Positions 17,486 to 26,823 of a stretch of DNA of 64,000 nt are shown piece by piece (position 1 is the first letter of the stretch; each line of letters begins with the position of its first letter). Below the pieces are notes generated by a model that ran no database searches, had not been told where the DNA came from, and was given only the letters and a program-made list of their open reading frames with translations. A program made the translations under genes and the position numbers. This stretch comes from Thalassoglobus polymorphus (GTDB lineage Bacteria; Planctomycetota; Planctomycetia; Planctomycetales; Planctomycetaceae): contig NZ_CP036267.1 of the NCBI RefSeq assembly GCF_007744255.1, positions 3,948,001 to 4,012,000 on the forward strand, read 5' to 3'.

Positions 17486-18901
17486 TCAACTCTTGACGAT
17501 ATCATGGACAATCTTTCCATGGACATCGGTGAGTCGCATATCCCTGCCGCTGTAACGCACTGTCAGAGCAGTATGCTCGATCCCGAGCAGATGCAAAATC
17601 GTGGCATGCAGGTCGTACATCTCAAGGCGATTTTCAATCGCATGGTAACCGTATTCGTCGGTCGCTCCGTAGCTGATGCCTCCCTGGACTCCACCGCCAG
17701 CCATCCAAATTGAGAACCCAAATGGATTATGATCTCGGCCATCCGCTCCTTGTGCAAAAGGTGTTCTCCCGAACTCGCCTGCCCAAATGACGAGCGTCTC
17801 ATCGAGTAGGCCACGCCGTTTCAAATCCTGGAGAAGTGCCGCAATCGGCTGATCGACAGACCGGGCATTTTTCGTGTGTCCGTCGACCAGCTTTGAATGT
17901 TGATCCCACCGATCTCCCGCTCCGCCGGGACACGTCAGCTGAATAAAGCGAACACCACGCTCGACCATCCTGCGAGCAACCAGACAAGCTTGCCCAAAGG
18001 TTTTGGTTCCTGCCCAGTCAGCTTGCAAGCCATACATTTTTTGCGTTGCCTCAGATTCCTGAGACAAATCCATCAATTCTGGAACTGCAGACTGCATTCG
18101 AAATGCGAGTTCGTAGTTTGAAATTGCAGACTCAATCGCATCGTGACGCCCCTCCCGAGCCAATAAGCTCCGATCCATCTTTCGCATCAGTTCAAGTTTT
18201 CGCAACTGAGCAGCCTTTGAGATATTTTTCGGTAAGATATCTGCAACCGGGGTTGCGCCCTCTTTGAAGACCGATCCCTGAAAGGTCGCTGGAAGAAATC
18301 CACTGCCAAAGCAGGCCAGCCCTCCCGGTGGAATCAGACCACTATTCAAGACCACAAAACCGGGAAGCTCCTGGCTTTCAGTCCCCAAACCGTAGGTCAC
18401 CCACGCCCCCATACTGGGGCGGCCTTGTAAACCATGCCCTGTGTGAAGGAAATAGTTTGCCCCGGTATGTTCGGGGAATTCCGAAGTCATTGAACGTATC
18501 ACACAAAGATCATCGACACATGTCGCCACATTCGGAAACAGCTCACTCACCGGAAGACCGCTCTCACCATGTTGTTTGAACTTCCAAGGCGAGCCGAGTG
18601 TCGAGCCATTGTTTGCAAACTGAGTTGGCTGAACTTTCATTTTGAACGGTTGGCCGTTCTCTTTCGTTAAAAGCGGCTTGGGATCAAAGGTGTCGACCTG
18701 CGACGGCCCTCCGTCCATGTAAAGAAAGATGACATTCTTCGCACGCTGCGGGTACTGCAGATAAGATTTCTGCTCACCTGATGAGGTCTCTGCCTGCAAC
18801 TGCTGCCAGTTTAAGGCGGAGAGCGATACTGCCCCAAATCCAAGGGCAGATTGCGTCAGCCATTGACGCCGATTCAGCGGATTTTGAAATGATGATTGCA
18901 T
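17486..18901 (-). CDS. DUF1501 protein, Tat-exported
   Basis: DUF1501 proteins belong to the alkaline phosphatase/sulfatase superfamily and are abundant in planctomycetes; their substrate is unknown. The 471-residue protein has a twin-arginine-type leader (NRRQWLTQSALGFGAVSLSAL, about 10-30). Then come NVIFLYMDGGPSQVDTFDPK, the family's metal-site strand, the RSMTSEFPEHTGANY region, and the C-terminal DETLVIWAGEFGRTPFAQGADGRDHNP and VQGGISYGATDEYGY blocks. These genes are usually the second gene of a pair with a PSCyt1/DUF1549/DUF1553 gene. Here the upstream gene, 48 bp away, is instead a large coiled-coil membrane protein. No Shine-Dalgarno sequence is visible at the ATG. It converges on the secretin-like gene with 53 bp between stops. 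Confidence 0.9.
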   Translation of the reverse strand: MQSSFQNPLNRRQWLTQSALGFGAVSLSALNWQQLQAETSSGEQKSYLQYPQRAKNVIFLYMDGGPSQVDTFDPKPLLTKENGQPFKMKVQPTQFANNGSTLGSPWKFKQHGESGLPVSELFPNVATCVDDLCVIRSMTSEFPEHTGANYFLHTGHGLQGRPSMGAWVTYGLGTESQELPGFVVLNSGLIPPGGLACFGSGFLPATFQGSVFKEGATPVADILPKNISKAAQLRKLELMRKMDRSLLAREGRHDAIESAISNYELAFRMQSAVPELMDLSQESEATQKMYGLQADWAGTKTFGQACLVARRMVERGVRFIQLTCPGGAGDRWDQHSKLVDGHTKNARSVDQPIAALLQDLKRRGLLDETLVIWAGEFGRTPFAQGADGRDHNPFGFSIWMAGGGVQGGISYGATDEYGYHAIENRLEMYDLHATILHLLGIEHTALTVRYSGRDMRLTDVHGKIVHDIVKS

Positions 18902-18949
18902 GAAAATATTGTTGATAAAATTCGTGTGCTTTTCTTCGAAGCATCTTTA

Positions 18950-21900
18950 TTACGGAGTTGCTTCGACTGGTCGTCGTTGCTTGGCTAACTCTTCGTAGTA
19001 ACGTTGCAAAAGATCCGCATATTTCTTGGGAACTGGATCTCTGTCGATCGGTACCAGTTCTTCATTCGGATCACGTCGAGCAATTTCTTCAGCGATTTCC
19101 TGCTGTAATTCGACCATTGGACCATACACCGATGTGCGGACCAATTCCCAGTCAGGAGCTTTTGAGTGCCGTTTCATGTCGATCCGCATTTGCCGAGCAC
19201 GTTCGCGAATCGTTGCAACCTGCGTACGCAATTCCGGGCTGGTAACCATCTCTTCGAGATCTCGCATTCGATCGGACCATTCTTTGTAGTCATCTCCAGT
19301 GAGTGGACGTTGTGGACCGTCCCCGCCTCCGTTTTGGGCTCCTCCTTCCTGAAACAGGTTCCCAAGTTGCTGGCCAAGATTAGGACGATCCTGTCCTGAT
19401 TGTGAGCCCTGCCCCGGTTGCTGTCCCGGTTGCTGTCCCGGTTGCTGACCCTCAGGATTCGGGGTACTCTCGGTAGACTTCGGGCTCGGCTTTCCATCCC
19501 GTGAAGGGTTGTCATCCTGACTTGTCACTGGAGCTTCCGCCGGGACATTTTCGCCACCAGGCTGATTACTATCTTCTGGTGTCTGCTCCGACTTTCCTGA
19601 TTGTTGTCCCGTTTTTTGACCGGGGTGCTTCTGCTCAGCATTGTCCTGCCCTGTTTGATTGTCGCTCGCTTTCGAGTTCTCCGCTCCATTATCGCGAAGC
19701 TCGTTTTCGATGGCACGTGTCAGTTCATCGAGAACTTCACTGGCAGCTGCCAAGGCTTCACCTTCATCGCCAAGAATTGATTCGGCAGCTTCTTCGACTC
19801 CCTGCTGTAAGCGTTCGATCCCCTGCTGGGCCTGAGCCTGAGCCTTCTTCGCTTCTTCTTCGATTCCGTAGCGTTGCAATTGAGCCGCTCCTTCGAGTGC
19901 CTCTTCTGGTTCGAATTTGCGAAGGTCTCGCATCGTGTCGTACAGTTTTCGAGAGAGAAGCGGCTCGGTATTTTCTGATTCTTCAACGAGTTCCTTAGTC
20001 CGATCAAGGAGGCCTCCTAAGCGTTCCTTTTGAGCTTCGAGAGCTTTGGCTATCTCTTCGCGATCTTTCGACTCTTCCGCCGGTCGCAATGATTTTTGCT
20101 TTGGTGGTTCGTTGCTTTTTTCCTCGCCATTCATGGCATTTGCAATTTCTTGCTGGTTCTCAGAAAGCTCGCGAGCATCCTTCCGGAGTTCACGGACCGC
20201 ATCGGCAAACTGGCTGGCCGTTTGATTTTTGAATTCTTCTTGAAGCTCATTGAGTTCGCGTTGCGCGCGTGTCCCCTCTGTCAATGCTTTCGAGGTTTGT
20301 TGCTCTTTGAGAGACTCCGCTGCACGTCGGACACGCTCTCGAGTTTCGTCGACCTTTTCGCGTGCTTCGGCCATACGTTCGCGGTTTTCTTCAGTACTCA
20401 TCCGCTCTTTGAGTTCATCGAGATTACGGAGTAGCTCCTCTTGTTCTTCCTGAAGTCTCTTCAATTCGCGATTCAATTCTTCTTTCTGTTTTGCATCGGT
20501 TTCGTCTCGAAGCTTGTTCTCCAATTCACGAATTTTCTCATTAAGATCTTCTTGGCGTCGGGCCAGTTCTCGCAATCGATTAAGAACCTGCAACGTTTCA
20601 CGCTGTTCTTGTTGTTGCTGCTGTTGTTGGGCTTGCCGTTCGGTCTCGTACCGGTCACGATCATTCTTCAGCTCGAGGGCCTTCATTTGTCGGTTACGAT
20701 CTTGCTGACTTGAACTCTGAGATTGACTTTGCGACTGTTGAGACTGCTGGACATTCTTTTCTCTCGAGTTCAGCTTCAGCAATCCCTGATAGGCTTCCTG
20801 AGCTTTCGAGCGTGCATCATGGAGGAGCTCGAGATCATTTTTGGTTAACGCACCTGCGAAGTGCCGAGAGGCCGAGGTCATCAACTCCATTGCTTCGACG
20901 AGATGAACTTTCATTTGCTCATCGTCGATCTTCTCCATCAACTCTTCTGCCATCGTGATCGCTTGTTCTTGCGATTCAAACAGGACTTCCGTTGACTCAG
21001 CAAACTTCGGAGAAGGTTCCTTTCGCGACTCAGATCGAATCAGGTTCCAGGCAGCCGTGACGATTTGCCTCTGAACTTCAAGTAGTTTTCCCGATTGAGT
21101 TCCATCCTGTTGTTGCTGCTGTTGCTGTTGCTGCTGTTGTTGGTTCGCAGGGACTTCTCGAAAGATTTCTTCAAAAGGCCTGACTTCGGAGAAAAAAATG
21201 TCGCTGAATGCTCGACGCTGCTCCCCATCCGGTCCAATATCGTCAGCATAGAAATAGTACGAGATGAGTTGATCGGGATTGAGTTTCAGTTGCTCTAAGT
21301 GCAACAGGTGGTCCATCGTGGCCTTTTCATTTTTCCCGGCCTTCTCTCCCAGTACCATCCCAGCCTGTTTTCCATCGGGAGTTTCATAGACAAGTCCGTA
21401 CTCCACTAATCCGAAATCATCCGACGCGTTCGCTTGCAGCGACAGTTCTTCTAGCGGAGAAACCCGGACATCACGAGCAGGAAAGGCAACTTTCAGATTT
21501 GCCGGTTGATTCGGAAGAACTTGAATCACAAACTCGGGAGCATCTCGATTACTGCGATCGTTTTCATCAGTCAGAACTAACCGAAATTTTTGTTTGCCCG
21601 GCTTTGAAGAGGCCCAATCGAGAGCAAGCTGATTGGTTCCTGGCTGTGCAGTCTCCAACTCAAGCCGGTTTCCATCGTCATCGACAAAAGCTGCTGACTT
21701 CACATTTTTGTTCAATTCGAACTCAAAGTTAATCTTGGCTCCCTCGACGACACTTAAGCGTCGAACATTTTCAATCGTTTCGGCATCAAGTCCTGTGTAG
21801 TCCGGGAACTGAATTTCTGCATCCGCTTTCAAGAGTTCCGGGTAGGTGAAAGTGGTGACGGAAAACTCATCCGAGTTCTGCTGATCATATTCAATGCGAT

Positions 21901-22657
21901 AAGTCAGATCTCGAACAATTTCAGGAATTCGACCGCCGAAGACAGGATCATCGAGACTCTTTTGTAAGGGGACACGAATTTCGTTCGCGTTCTGATCAAC
22001 AGCGACGAGGGTAACATCCACCGGCAAGCGCTCCCCGAACCGAGCGAGGACAAGTAAACTCGTTCCGCGTTCCACTTCGGCGTCACCAGGATCCACGCTA
22101 ATCTCAATCGGTGTCTGCAAGTCGAGAACTTCCTCGACAACCTGATCAGCTTGTTGCTCTGAGCTTGAAAGTGGTGGAGACGTTGGTGCTTCAAGGACGA
22201 GAAAGAGACAGGTCAGCATCGCGGCAATACGACAGAATCTCGTTGGTGAAAAAGATTTCACAGCTCGCGACCAGTGATGATTGCGTTCGTGCTGCAAAAC
22301 ATTGGTGATCACTTCGGACTGCAAATAGTTCAGTTCCCAGCGGCCCATAGCTGGGCTTTGTCGCAACGCTGCCAGAAGCATCGAATCCAGTTCCGGAAAC
22401 TCGTTTTCTAGTAACAAGGCCGCTTCTGATCGGTCGGTCGCTTTTGCTCGCCCCACGATGATTGAAGAAACAATCGAGATTGGGATACAAACGAGGATCG
22501 CTTTCAGAAGCTCGATTCGTGGCTGGCCGTCGATCAACATTCCCAGCAGCACGATCGCTAAAACCGTCCAGCATACGAGAGATGCTTTAATCGCTCTTAA
22601 ACGTCGCATCCTCGCGACAACTTCATCCAGACGTCGGAGCAAACGGGCATCGGACAT
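18950..22657 (-). CDS. Large coiled-coil membrane protein, DUF4175-like
   Basis: The 1235-residue protein has two membrane segments near the N-terminus (about 24-42 and 48-68) and a third at about 141-160. Next come beta-rich Ig-like modules up to about residue 510 (for example FPDYTGLDAETIENVRRLS). A poly-Gln run of about 12 residues follows, then a long charged coiled coil (about 640-1000, with RELENKLRDETDAKQKEELN). A Pro/Gly/Gln-rich stretch contains the 12-bp tandem repeat described separately. The layout matches the planctomycete DUF4175-like family; function is unknown. The ATG at 22657 has AGGAGAG upstream. A related but longer protein is encoded at 53097-58757, inside a BatA/VWA operon. 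This copy is followed by a DUF1501 gene, probably cotranscribed. Confidence 0.75.
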   Translation of the reverse strand: MSDARLLRRLDEVVARMRRLRAIKASLVCWTVLAIVLLGMLIDGQPRIELLKAILVCIPISIVSSIIVGRAKATDRSEAALLLENEFPELDSMLLAALRQSPAMGRWELNYLQSEVITNVLQHERNHHWSRAVKSFSPTRFCRIAAMLTCLFLVLEAPTSPPLSSSEQQADQVVEEVLDLQTPIEISVDPGDAEVERGTSLLVLARFGERLPVDVTLVAVDQNANEIRVPLQKSLDDPVFGGRIPEIVRDLTYRIEYDQQNSDEFSVTTFTYPELLKADAEIQFPDYTGLDAETIENVRRLSVVEGAKINFEFELNKNVKSAAFVDDDGNRLELETAQPGTNQLALDWASSKPGKQKFRLVLTDENDRSNRDAPEFVIQVLPNQPANLKVAFPARDVRVSPLEELSLQANASDDFGLVEYGLVYETPDGKQAGMVLGEKAGKNEKATMDHLLHLEQLKLNPDQLISYYFYADDIGPDGEQRRAFSDIFFSEVRPFEEIFREVPANQQQQQQQQQQQQDGTQSGKLLEVQRQIVTAAWNLIRSESRKEPSPKFAESTEVLFESQEQAITMAEELMEKIDDEQMKVHLVEAMELMTSASRHFAGALTKNDLELLHDARSKAQEAYQGLLKLNSREKNVQQSQQSQSQSQSSSQQDRNRQMKALELKNDRDRYETERQAQQQQQQQEQRETLQVLNRLRELARRQEDLNEKIRELENKLRDETDAKQKEELNRELKRLQEEQEELLRNLDELKERMSTEENRERMAEAREKVDETRERVRRAAESLKEQQTSKALTEGTRAQRELNELQEEFKNQTASQFADAVRELRKDARELSENQQEIANAMNGEEKSNEPPKQKSLRPAEESKDREEIAKALEAQKERLGGLLDRTKELVEESENTEPLLSRKLYDTMRDLRKFEPEEALEGAAQLQRYGIEEEAKKAQAQAQQGIERLQQGVEEAAESILGDEGEALAAASEVLDELTRAIENELRDNGAENSKASDNQTGQDNAEQKHPGQKTGQQSGKSEQTPEDSNQPGGENVPAEAPVTSQDDNPSRDGKPSPKSTESTPNPEGQQPGQQPGQQPGQGSQSGQDRPNLGQQLGNLFQEGGAQNGGGDGPQRPLTGDDYKEWSDRMRDLEEMVTSPELRTQVATIRERARQMRIDMKRHSKAPDWELVRTSVYGPMVELQQEIAEEIARRDPNEELVPIDRDPVPKKYADLLQRYYEELAKQRRPVEATP
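19413..19448. repeat. 12-bp tandem repeat, three units, inside the coiled-coil gene
   Basis: Three consecutive copies of CCCGGTTGCTGT (last base changed in the third) encode a PGQQ repeat in the Gly/Pro/Gln-rich region. Such runs change length by slippage, so the copy number may vary between strains. Confidence 0.8.
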
Positions 22658-23085
22658 ACTGTCTCTCCTGAACTCTGCAAGGGAACACCCATCAAAGATC
22701 GCATGTTAATCTTACCCGATTTTGCGGATGATGACAGCCTGGTTTCAATCGATCCAACCTCATCAACAATTTAATCCATCACAGGTGGGGTAAACTGTTC
22801 CGGTTTTAGGACATGTTGCCTAAATTCATCTTGGCACAGTCAGAGAAACTGACCTTTTGACTCAAGTTGCTCCTGCAATGGCGATAGTATTCAGGAACTG
22901 ATCCCACTTGAGCAGATTTCTCATTTCAACAGAAGTGCTCTCACGACATCGGGACTGGGAACAGGAGCACGCCTCCTGGACCGGGAACCAATGTCATACT
23001 GCCGAATCGTCGGCGATGAGCGGTTTTGTTCAGGTCAACAGATCAGGAAACGATCAGGAATTCTCATGAACCCGGACCCCTGTTT

Positions 23086-23167
23086 TAGAACCAGTCCGAA
23101 AACTACTGGAATGGTCGCTTTCCTCAACGTTTGAGAGAGCAATTTCAAGTTTCAGGATCAGTTCTAG
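23086..23167 (+). repeat. Dispersed inverted-repeat element, copy 3 (best copy)
   Basis: An 82-bp element with perfect outer arms TAGAAC/GTTCTA, imperfect inner arms, and a central dyad CTCAA-CGT-TTGAG at 23123-23135. About 91% identical to copy 1 read on the minus strand, with a 45-nt identical run. It should fold into an imperfect hairpin. No coding content. Confidence 0.8.
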
Positions 23168-23284
23168 TTTTATTGATGAAGCAGGAATATGAGAATTCTA
23201 AATCAGCTTAAAAAATAGATGAACGCGAACGGACTTGTGGAGATGAGTGATTCATTACATGAAAAGCAATCTTCACGGACAAAA

Positions 23285-23298
23285 AGCACGAAAGTGTT
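23285..23298 (+). other. GAAA-tetraloop hairpin
   Basis: Arms AGCAC/GTGTT (one G-T pair) close a GAAA loop, 176 bp upstream of the YTV start. It shares 15 identical bases with the hairpin at 14328. Confidence 0.45.
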
Positions 23299-23318
23299 CT
23301 ATTGAAAGTGAAAACGAC

Positions 23319-23340
23319 TGATCAGATGTTGCTCTGATCA
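23319..23340 (+). other. Stem-loop in the YTV leader
   Basis: Perfect 8-bp arms TGATCAGA/TCTGATCA around TGTTGC, 134 bp upstream of the YTV start. The arms contain the palindrome TGATCA, so it could be a protein site as well as an RNA hairpin. No T-run follows. Confidence 0.4.
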
Positions 23341-23473
23341 AATTGTTCTGATGTTGGACAATTCCTGGAAAGATTTTATTGAATTCCAGGTGGCGTTTTG
23401 GCAGTATGGAGGCGTGTATGAATCAGGATGATTCTTTTGAACCCATGATTTTTACACCAATGAGGAGACAACC

Positions 23474-24862
23474 ATGAGGAATGTGTTGTGGGGAGTCGCG
23501 GCATTTGCCTTAGCGATCTCTGGGGAGGCCACAGCGCAGGCTGGCTGGTTCTGCGGAACCGCTGGCTATAATCGCTGTGCAGTCGCGCATTGCCAACCAA
23601 CTGCGTGTTACACTGCTTGCAAAGTCGAGCGAGAAACATGCTACCGGACTGTTTACGAATCAATCTGTGAACCAGTTCAGGAAACTTACAATCGAACGGT
23701 TTACGACACCGTCTACGAAGATGTCGAACAAACCTGCTATCGCAATGTTGTCAAACAACAATTTCGCGAAGAAGAATACCAGGTGAGCCGACAGGTCTTT
23801 GAAACTTCTTATCAGGAAAAAGAATACACAGTTCAACGCCCTGTGTGGGAAACTTCCTATCGAGAAGAGTCTTATCAGGTGCGGCGTCCCGTGTGGACCA
23901 CCGAGAACCGACAAACAACTCGTACAGTCATGCGACCGGTCACGGAAACCGTGAATCGACAAGTGACACGAACAGTCATGCGGCAAGTTACGGAAACTGT
24001 GAACCAGGAACGTTGCTACCGAGTCATGCAACCGGTCACAACTTACCGAACTGTCCGTCGAGTTGTGCAGTGTGAACCACCACCGGTCTGCGATCCTTGT
24101 GCGCAAGCACCGATGCCAGCAAGACGACCTTGCTTCGCCTGCTGCCCATGGCTGTGCCCCTTCAAAAACTTTGGTTGGGGAGCAGGACGAGTTGCTTATC
24201 GTCCTCGCACACGAGTCATCACTGAGCAAGTTCCTTGCACCGTTTATGTGCCGAAAGTCGTTCGACAAGTTTGCCCCGTGCAAGTCTGCAGATTAGTCCC
24301 TGAACAAGTTGTCGAAAACTGTCCGGTCCAGGTCTGTCGCATGGTCCCCGAACAAGTCGTTGACAACTGTGAAGTTCGAGTTTGCAAATGGGTTTGCGAA
24401 ACACAAACACGCAAAATCCCAGTGCGGACGTGCCGAATGGTCAGCGAAGTCAAGACATCTAAAATCCCGGTTCAGACATGCAAAACCGTGACGGAAGTCC
24501 GTACTCGTAAAGTTCCATTCTGCACAGTCGAGAAAGTCCCTTACACAGTGACTCACAGAGTTGCTCGACAGGTCGCTCGACAAGAACCATGCACCGTTAC
24601 ACGAATGGTCACCAAACTGGTTCCGCGTCAAGTCGCCTATGAAGTTTGCCGAATGGTTCCCGTCCAACAATGTTACACCGTTCAACCGTGCGATAGCTGT
24701 GGAGTTCCATCAGGACTCGGCGGATGTGCAAACGGGGACTGTGGCACCATTCAACACGACGCCAATAAACCTGTTCCGCAAGCAGACCCAACACTTTCTG
24801 CTCCAGCCAAAGAAGAATCTGGCCCAGAAGTGAACCCAACTCCAAGTGGACCTTCCGCTTAA
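23474..24862 (+). CDS. Cysteine-rich YTV-type repeat protein, probable wall or envelope protein
   Basis: YTV-domain proteins are known from planctomycetes such as Rhodopirellula, where they have been linked to the cysteine-rich proteinaceous cell wall. The 462-residue protein has a signal peptide (1-23, ending ATAQA). Two repeat blocks follow, built from short units rich in Tyr/Thr/Val/Arg/Gln. The first (50-198) contains units such as ETCYRTVYESICEPV and RTVMRPVTETVNRQVT; the second (about 250-405) has units like CPVQVCRLVPEQVVEN and TRKIPVRTCRMVSEVK. Between them is a Cys/Pro-rich patch (CDPCA, CFACCPWLCPF). More than 40 cysteines suggest disulfide cross-linking. A Pro/Ser tail ends it. AGGAG stands nine bases before ATG. 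Its leader is long and structured, and a strong terminator follows at 25053. Confidence 0.75.
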   Translation: MRNVLWGVAAFALAISGEATAQAGWFCGTAGYNRCAVAHCQPTACYTACKVERETCYRTVYESICEPVQETYNRTVYDTVYEDVEQTCYRNVVKQQFREEEYQVSRQVFETSYQEKEYTVQRPVWETSYREESYQVRRPVWTTENRQTTRTVMRPVTETVNRQVTRTVMRQVTETVNQERCYRVMQPVTTYRTVRRVVQCEPPPVCDPCAQAPMPARRPCFACCPWLCPFKNFGWGAGRVAYRPRTRVITEQVPCTVYVPKVVRQVCPVQVCRLVPEQVVENCPVQVCRMVPEQVVDNCEVRVCKWVCETQTRKIPVRTCRMVSEVKTSKIPVQTCKTVTEVRTRKVPFCTVEKVPYTVTHRVARQVARQEPCTVTRMVTKLVPRQVAYEVCRMVPVQQCYTVQPCDSCGVPSGLGGCANGDCGTIQHDANKPVPQADPTLSAPAKEESGPEVNPTPSGPSA

Positions 24863-25052
24863 TCGATTTTAAATCTCCTGTCTCTGTGAAGAGTTCGATT
24901 CATGTCGTGATTCGCAAACTTCCAGAAGACCGAGAGAGTTCCACGGTTTCAAAATGATCTGACATCTGGAACATTGAGTTCGCTCAAAGCACACAAAACG
25001 ACTGGAATTTGTTCCCGTCGCAAGTGTGACGCGACAACCAAAGCTTGCTAAA

Positions 25053-25089
25053 ATCGCCCACGCAAACTCCTTGCGTGGGCGATCTTTTT
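25053..25089 (+). terminator. Rho-independent terminator after the YTV gene
   Basis: Perfect 13-bp arms (ATCGCCCACGCAA and TTGCGTGGGCGAT) around ACTCC, followed by CTTTTT. It lies 190 bp after the YTV stop. Confidence 0.9.
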
Positions 25090-25240
25090 CGTTGAACTAC
25101 AGGTGTCGGAGACTTCGCTTCACGCCCGACTTGAGTCCCCGTGAGCTATCATGTATTCAGAGGAGATGGACGACTCAGGAGAATGCTCCATCTCTGATCG
25201 ATCTACGATTTCTCCCCGCGACGAATTAAGAATCAGGCCG

Positions 25241-25266
25241 CGACTCGAACCACTGACCTTCTGATG
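25241..25266 (-). other. tRNA-like 3' fragment
   Basis: On the minus strand CATCAGAAGGTCAGTGGTTC followed by GAGTC resembles the anticodon 3' arm, variable region and T-loop of a tRNA. The T-stem does not pair, and no acceptor or D-arm is present, so it is at best a remnant. Confidence 0.25.
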
Positions 25267-25307
25267 CTTTTCATTCACTCCCTGCGAACGAAAGTTTCAA
25301 TTCACCG

Positions 25308-26027
25308 ATGACTTCAGGCGAAACTAAAAAAAAGCGAACAGATCTGATTCGCGTGTGGCTGGCACGGTTTCTGGTCGCCTACTTTCTCGTCGCCTATATT
25401 CTGCTCCCATTTGTCTGGAAACAGTACACGCGCAGGCATCCTGTGCTGGATGAAAGTCCTCGATTGACGACGACCGGAGATGGCCACGCAGGAGACCCAC
25501 TGAATATCGCTTTAGTCGGGACGGAAGCCGAAATCAAGGAGATCATGAAGAAGGCCAAATGGTATCCGGCTGATCCGCTCGGGTTTCGTAGCGACCTGAA
25601 AATCGCTGCCGACACAGTTCTGAAACGCTCGTATGTTGAGGCTCCTGTGAGCAGTTTGTACCTATTCGGTCGGAAGGAAGACCTCGCCTTCGAACAGCCT
25701 GTGGGGAACGATCCGCGGAAGCGTCATCATGTGCGGTTCTGGAAAAACCCTGAGCCAGATCAACAAGGAAGGCAGTTCTGGCTGGGATCAGCTTCATACG
25801 ACGAACGTGTTGGCTTCAGCCACACGACTGGTGAAATTACGCATCATATCGCTCCCGACGTTGATAAAGAGCGGGACCATCTACTCCACGACTTACAACA
25901 AACTCAAGACTTGTCAGAGGTCTCAACAATCCCCGATTTCCACAAAATTCTTGAAGGGAAAAATGGAGGCGGAGACCGCTGGTACACCGACGGAGCCATG
26001 GCAGTCGCTGTCATCAAGAATGATTAA
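25308..26027 (+). CDS. LssY C-terminal domain membrane-anchored protein
   Basis: The 239-residue protein has one membrane segment (about 16-36, VWLARFLVAYFLVAYILLPF). The domain after it fits LssY_C: ALVGTEAEIKEIMKKAKWYPADPL (from residue 68), then the PVSSLYLFGRKEDLAFE and HHVRFWKNP segments, and the DERVGFSHTTGEITHHIAPDV strand. LssY was named from a Legionella secretion-associated locus, but the domain's biochemical role is unknown. Usually it follows a DedA or PAP2 membrane domain; here it stands alone after a single anchor. No strong Shine-Dalgarno sequence is seen at the ATG. It converges with the operon at 26113-28584. Confidence 0.75.
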   Translation: MTSGETKKKRTDLIRVWLARFLVAYFLVAYILLPFVWKQYTRRHPVLDESPRLTTTGDGHAGDPLNIALVGTEAEIKEIMKKAKWYPADPLGFRSDLKIAADTVLKRSYVEAPVSSLYLFGRKEDLAFEQPVGNDPRKRHHVRFWKNPEPDQQGRQFWLGSASYDERVGFSHTTGEITHHIAPDVDKERDHLLHDLQQTQDLSEVSTIPDFHKILEGKNGGGDRWYTDGAMAVAVIKND

Positions 26028-26112
26028 CTCAAAATCATATTGGCGACGTCCCTCTTGAGAAGCTGGCAATCATCAACTGCTCTTCTCCGGGACAGAAAAA
26101 AATGAAACTGAT

Positions 26113-26817
26113 TCAGCCTGAAGCTTTCCGCTGATTCTTCGCTTTTAAAAGCTCGCCTTTGAGGTCTTCTCTTAAATACATCCCGTTTGATCCTTTGGTC
26201 CGCACGATCACTCCATCGATGAGTGACATTTGAATAATGAGGTCCGCAATAGACCGCTCACCCAGATTGGAAGCAAGTTGATCCATGGGAATCCGTTTCC
26301 CTGACTTGGCCAACTGGATCAGAAAGGGTGTCACAAAATCGGGTTCAATTTTTTGAATGTCGCGGGCGAGGCGCGTCTGTCGAAAACCGGACATGATGAT
26401 GGCGGGAGCAGCCAGAATCGAAACGGAAAGCATCTTGACGATTCCGCGAACTGTTTCCGGATTGCCGAAGAATGACATCAACCGACTTCCACTCTCTTTT
26501 ACAGCTGTGTGTACTTTCTGAGTTTGTTCGTCTGAACCAAGATCGACATTTTCGACCTCTTCGTGATTCACCAGCAGGTAAACCGCAAAGAGCAACGCAA
26601 TCACAAACAGCGTTGCAGAAAGCAGCCCCATGCCTTCTCCGAGAATCCCGGAAACGGCGAACCACAAACAGAACCTGACCACCCAATAGGTCGCAAGCAA
26701 CACAAAGAGGGAGCCTAGAAAACTGACAATCGCCCCCGCAACGTGAAGCTTGAACCGTTTCTCCTTGTAACTCTCAACCCAATTCTCAATCGCTTCCTGA
26801 ATCGTCATTTCTGGCAT
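26113..26817 (-). CDS. Membrane protein of unknown function
   Basis: The 234-residue protein has a cytoplasmic-looking N-terminus and two or three membrane segments (about 24-60 and 64-82). A charged linker follows, then a weaker hydrophobic stretch (about 128-146). The C-terminal 80 residues are soluble. They include IPMDQLASNLGERSIADLI and a short hairpin-like IVRTKGSNGMY, a pattern suggestive of a winged-helix fold, though I cannot assign a family. It is the third gene of a tight operon: its ATG lies 6 bp after the DUF2007 gene stop. A role in sensing or regulation with that protein is possible from context only. Confidence 0.6.
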   Translation of the reverse strand: MPEMTIQEAIENWVESYKEKRFKLHVAGAIVSFLGSLFVLLATYWVVRFCLWFAVSGILGEGMGLLSATLFVIALLFAVYLLVNHEEVENVDLGSDEQTQKVHTAVKESGSRLMSFFGNPETVRGIVKMLSVSILAAPAIIMSGFRQTRLARDIQKIEPDFVTPFLIQLAKSGKRIPMDQLASNLGERSIADLIIQMSLIDGVIVRTKGSNGMYLREDLKGELLKAKNQRKASG

Positions 26818-26823
26818 TGTTCA

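Larger units (their letters stand above)
22658..23473. other. Long intergenic region upstream of the YTV gene
   Basis: These 816 bp lie between the divergent coiled-coil and YTV genes. They contain one copy of the dispersed repeat (23086-23167), a GAAA-loop hairpin (23285-23298), and an 8-bp stem-loop (23319-23340). No gene is supported; the remaining sequence should hold both promoters. The density of structure in the last 400 bp suggests a long 5' leader for the YTV transcript. Confidence 0.55.
24863..25307. other. Intergenic stretch with terminator and tRNA-like fragment
   Basis: These 445 bp hold the terminator at 25053-25089 and a short tRNA-like fragment at 25241-25266. No gene is supported. 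Between the YTV stop and the terminator lie 190 bp of unexplained 3' untranslated sequence. Confidence 0.5.

Noticed and set aside
23474-24862. Repeat-rich YTV gene as a CRISPR-like or tandem repeat array
   Set aside because: The repeats are in-frame protein repeats with variable spacing and codon-level divergence, with a signal peptide and stop.
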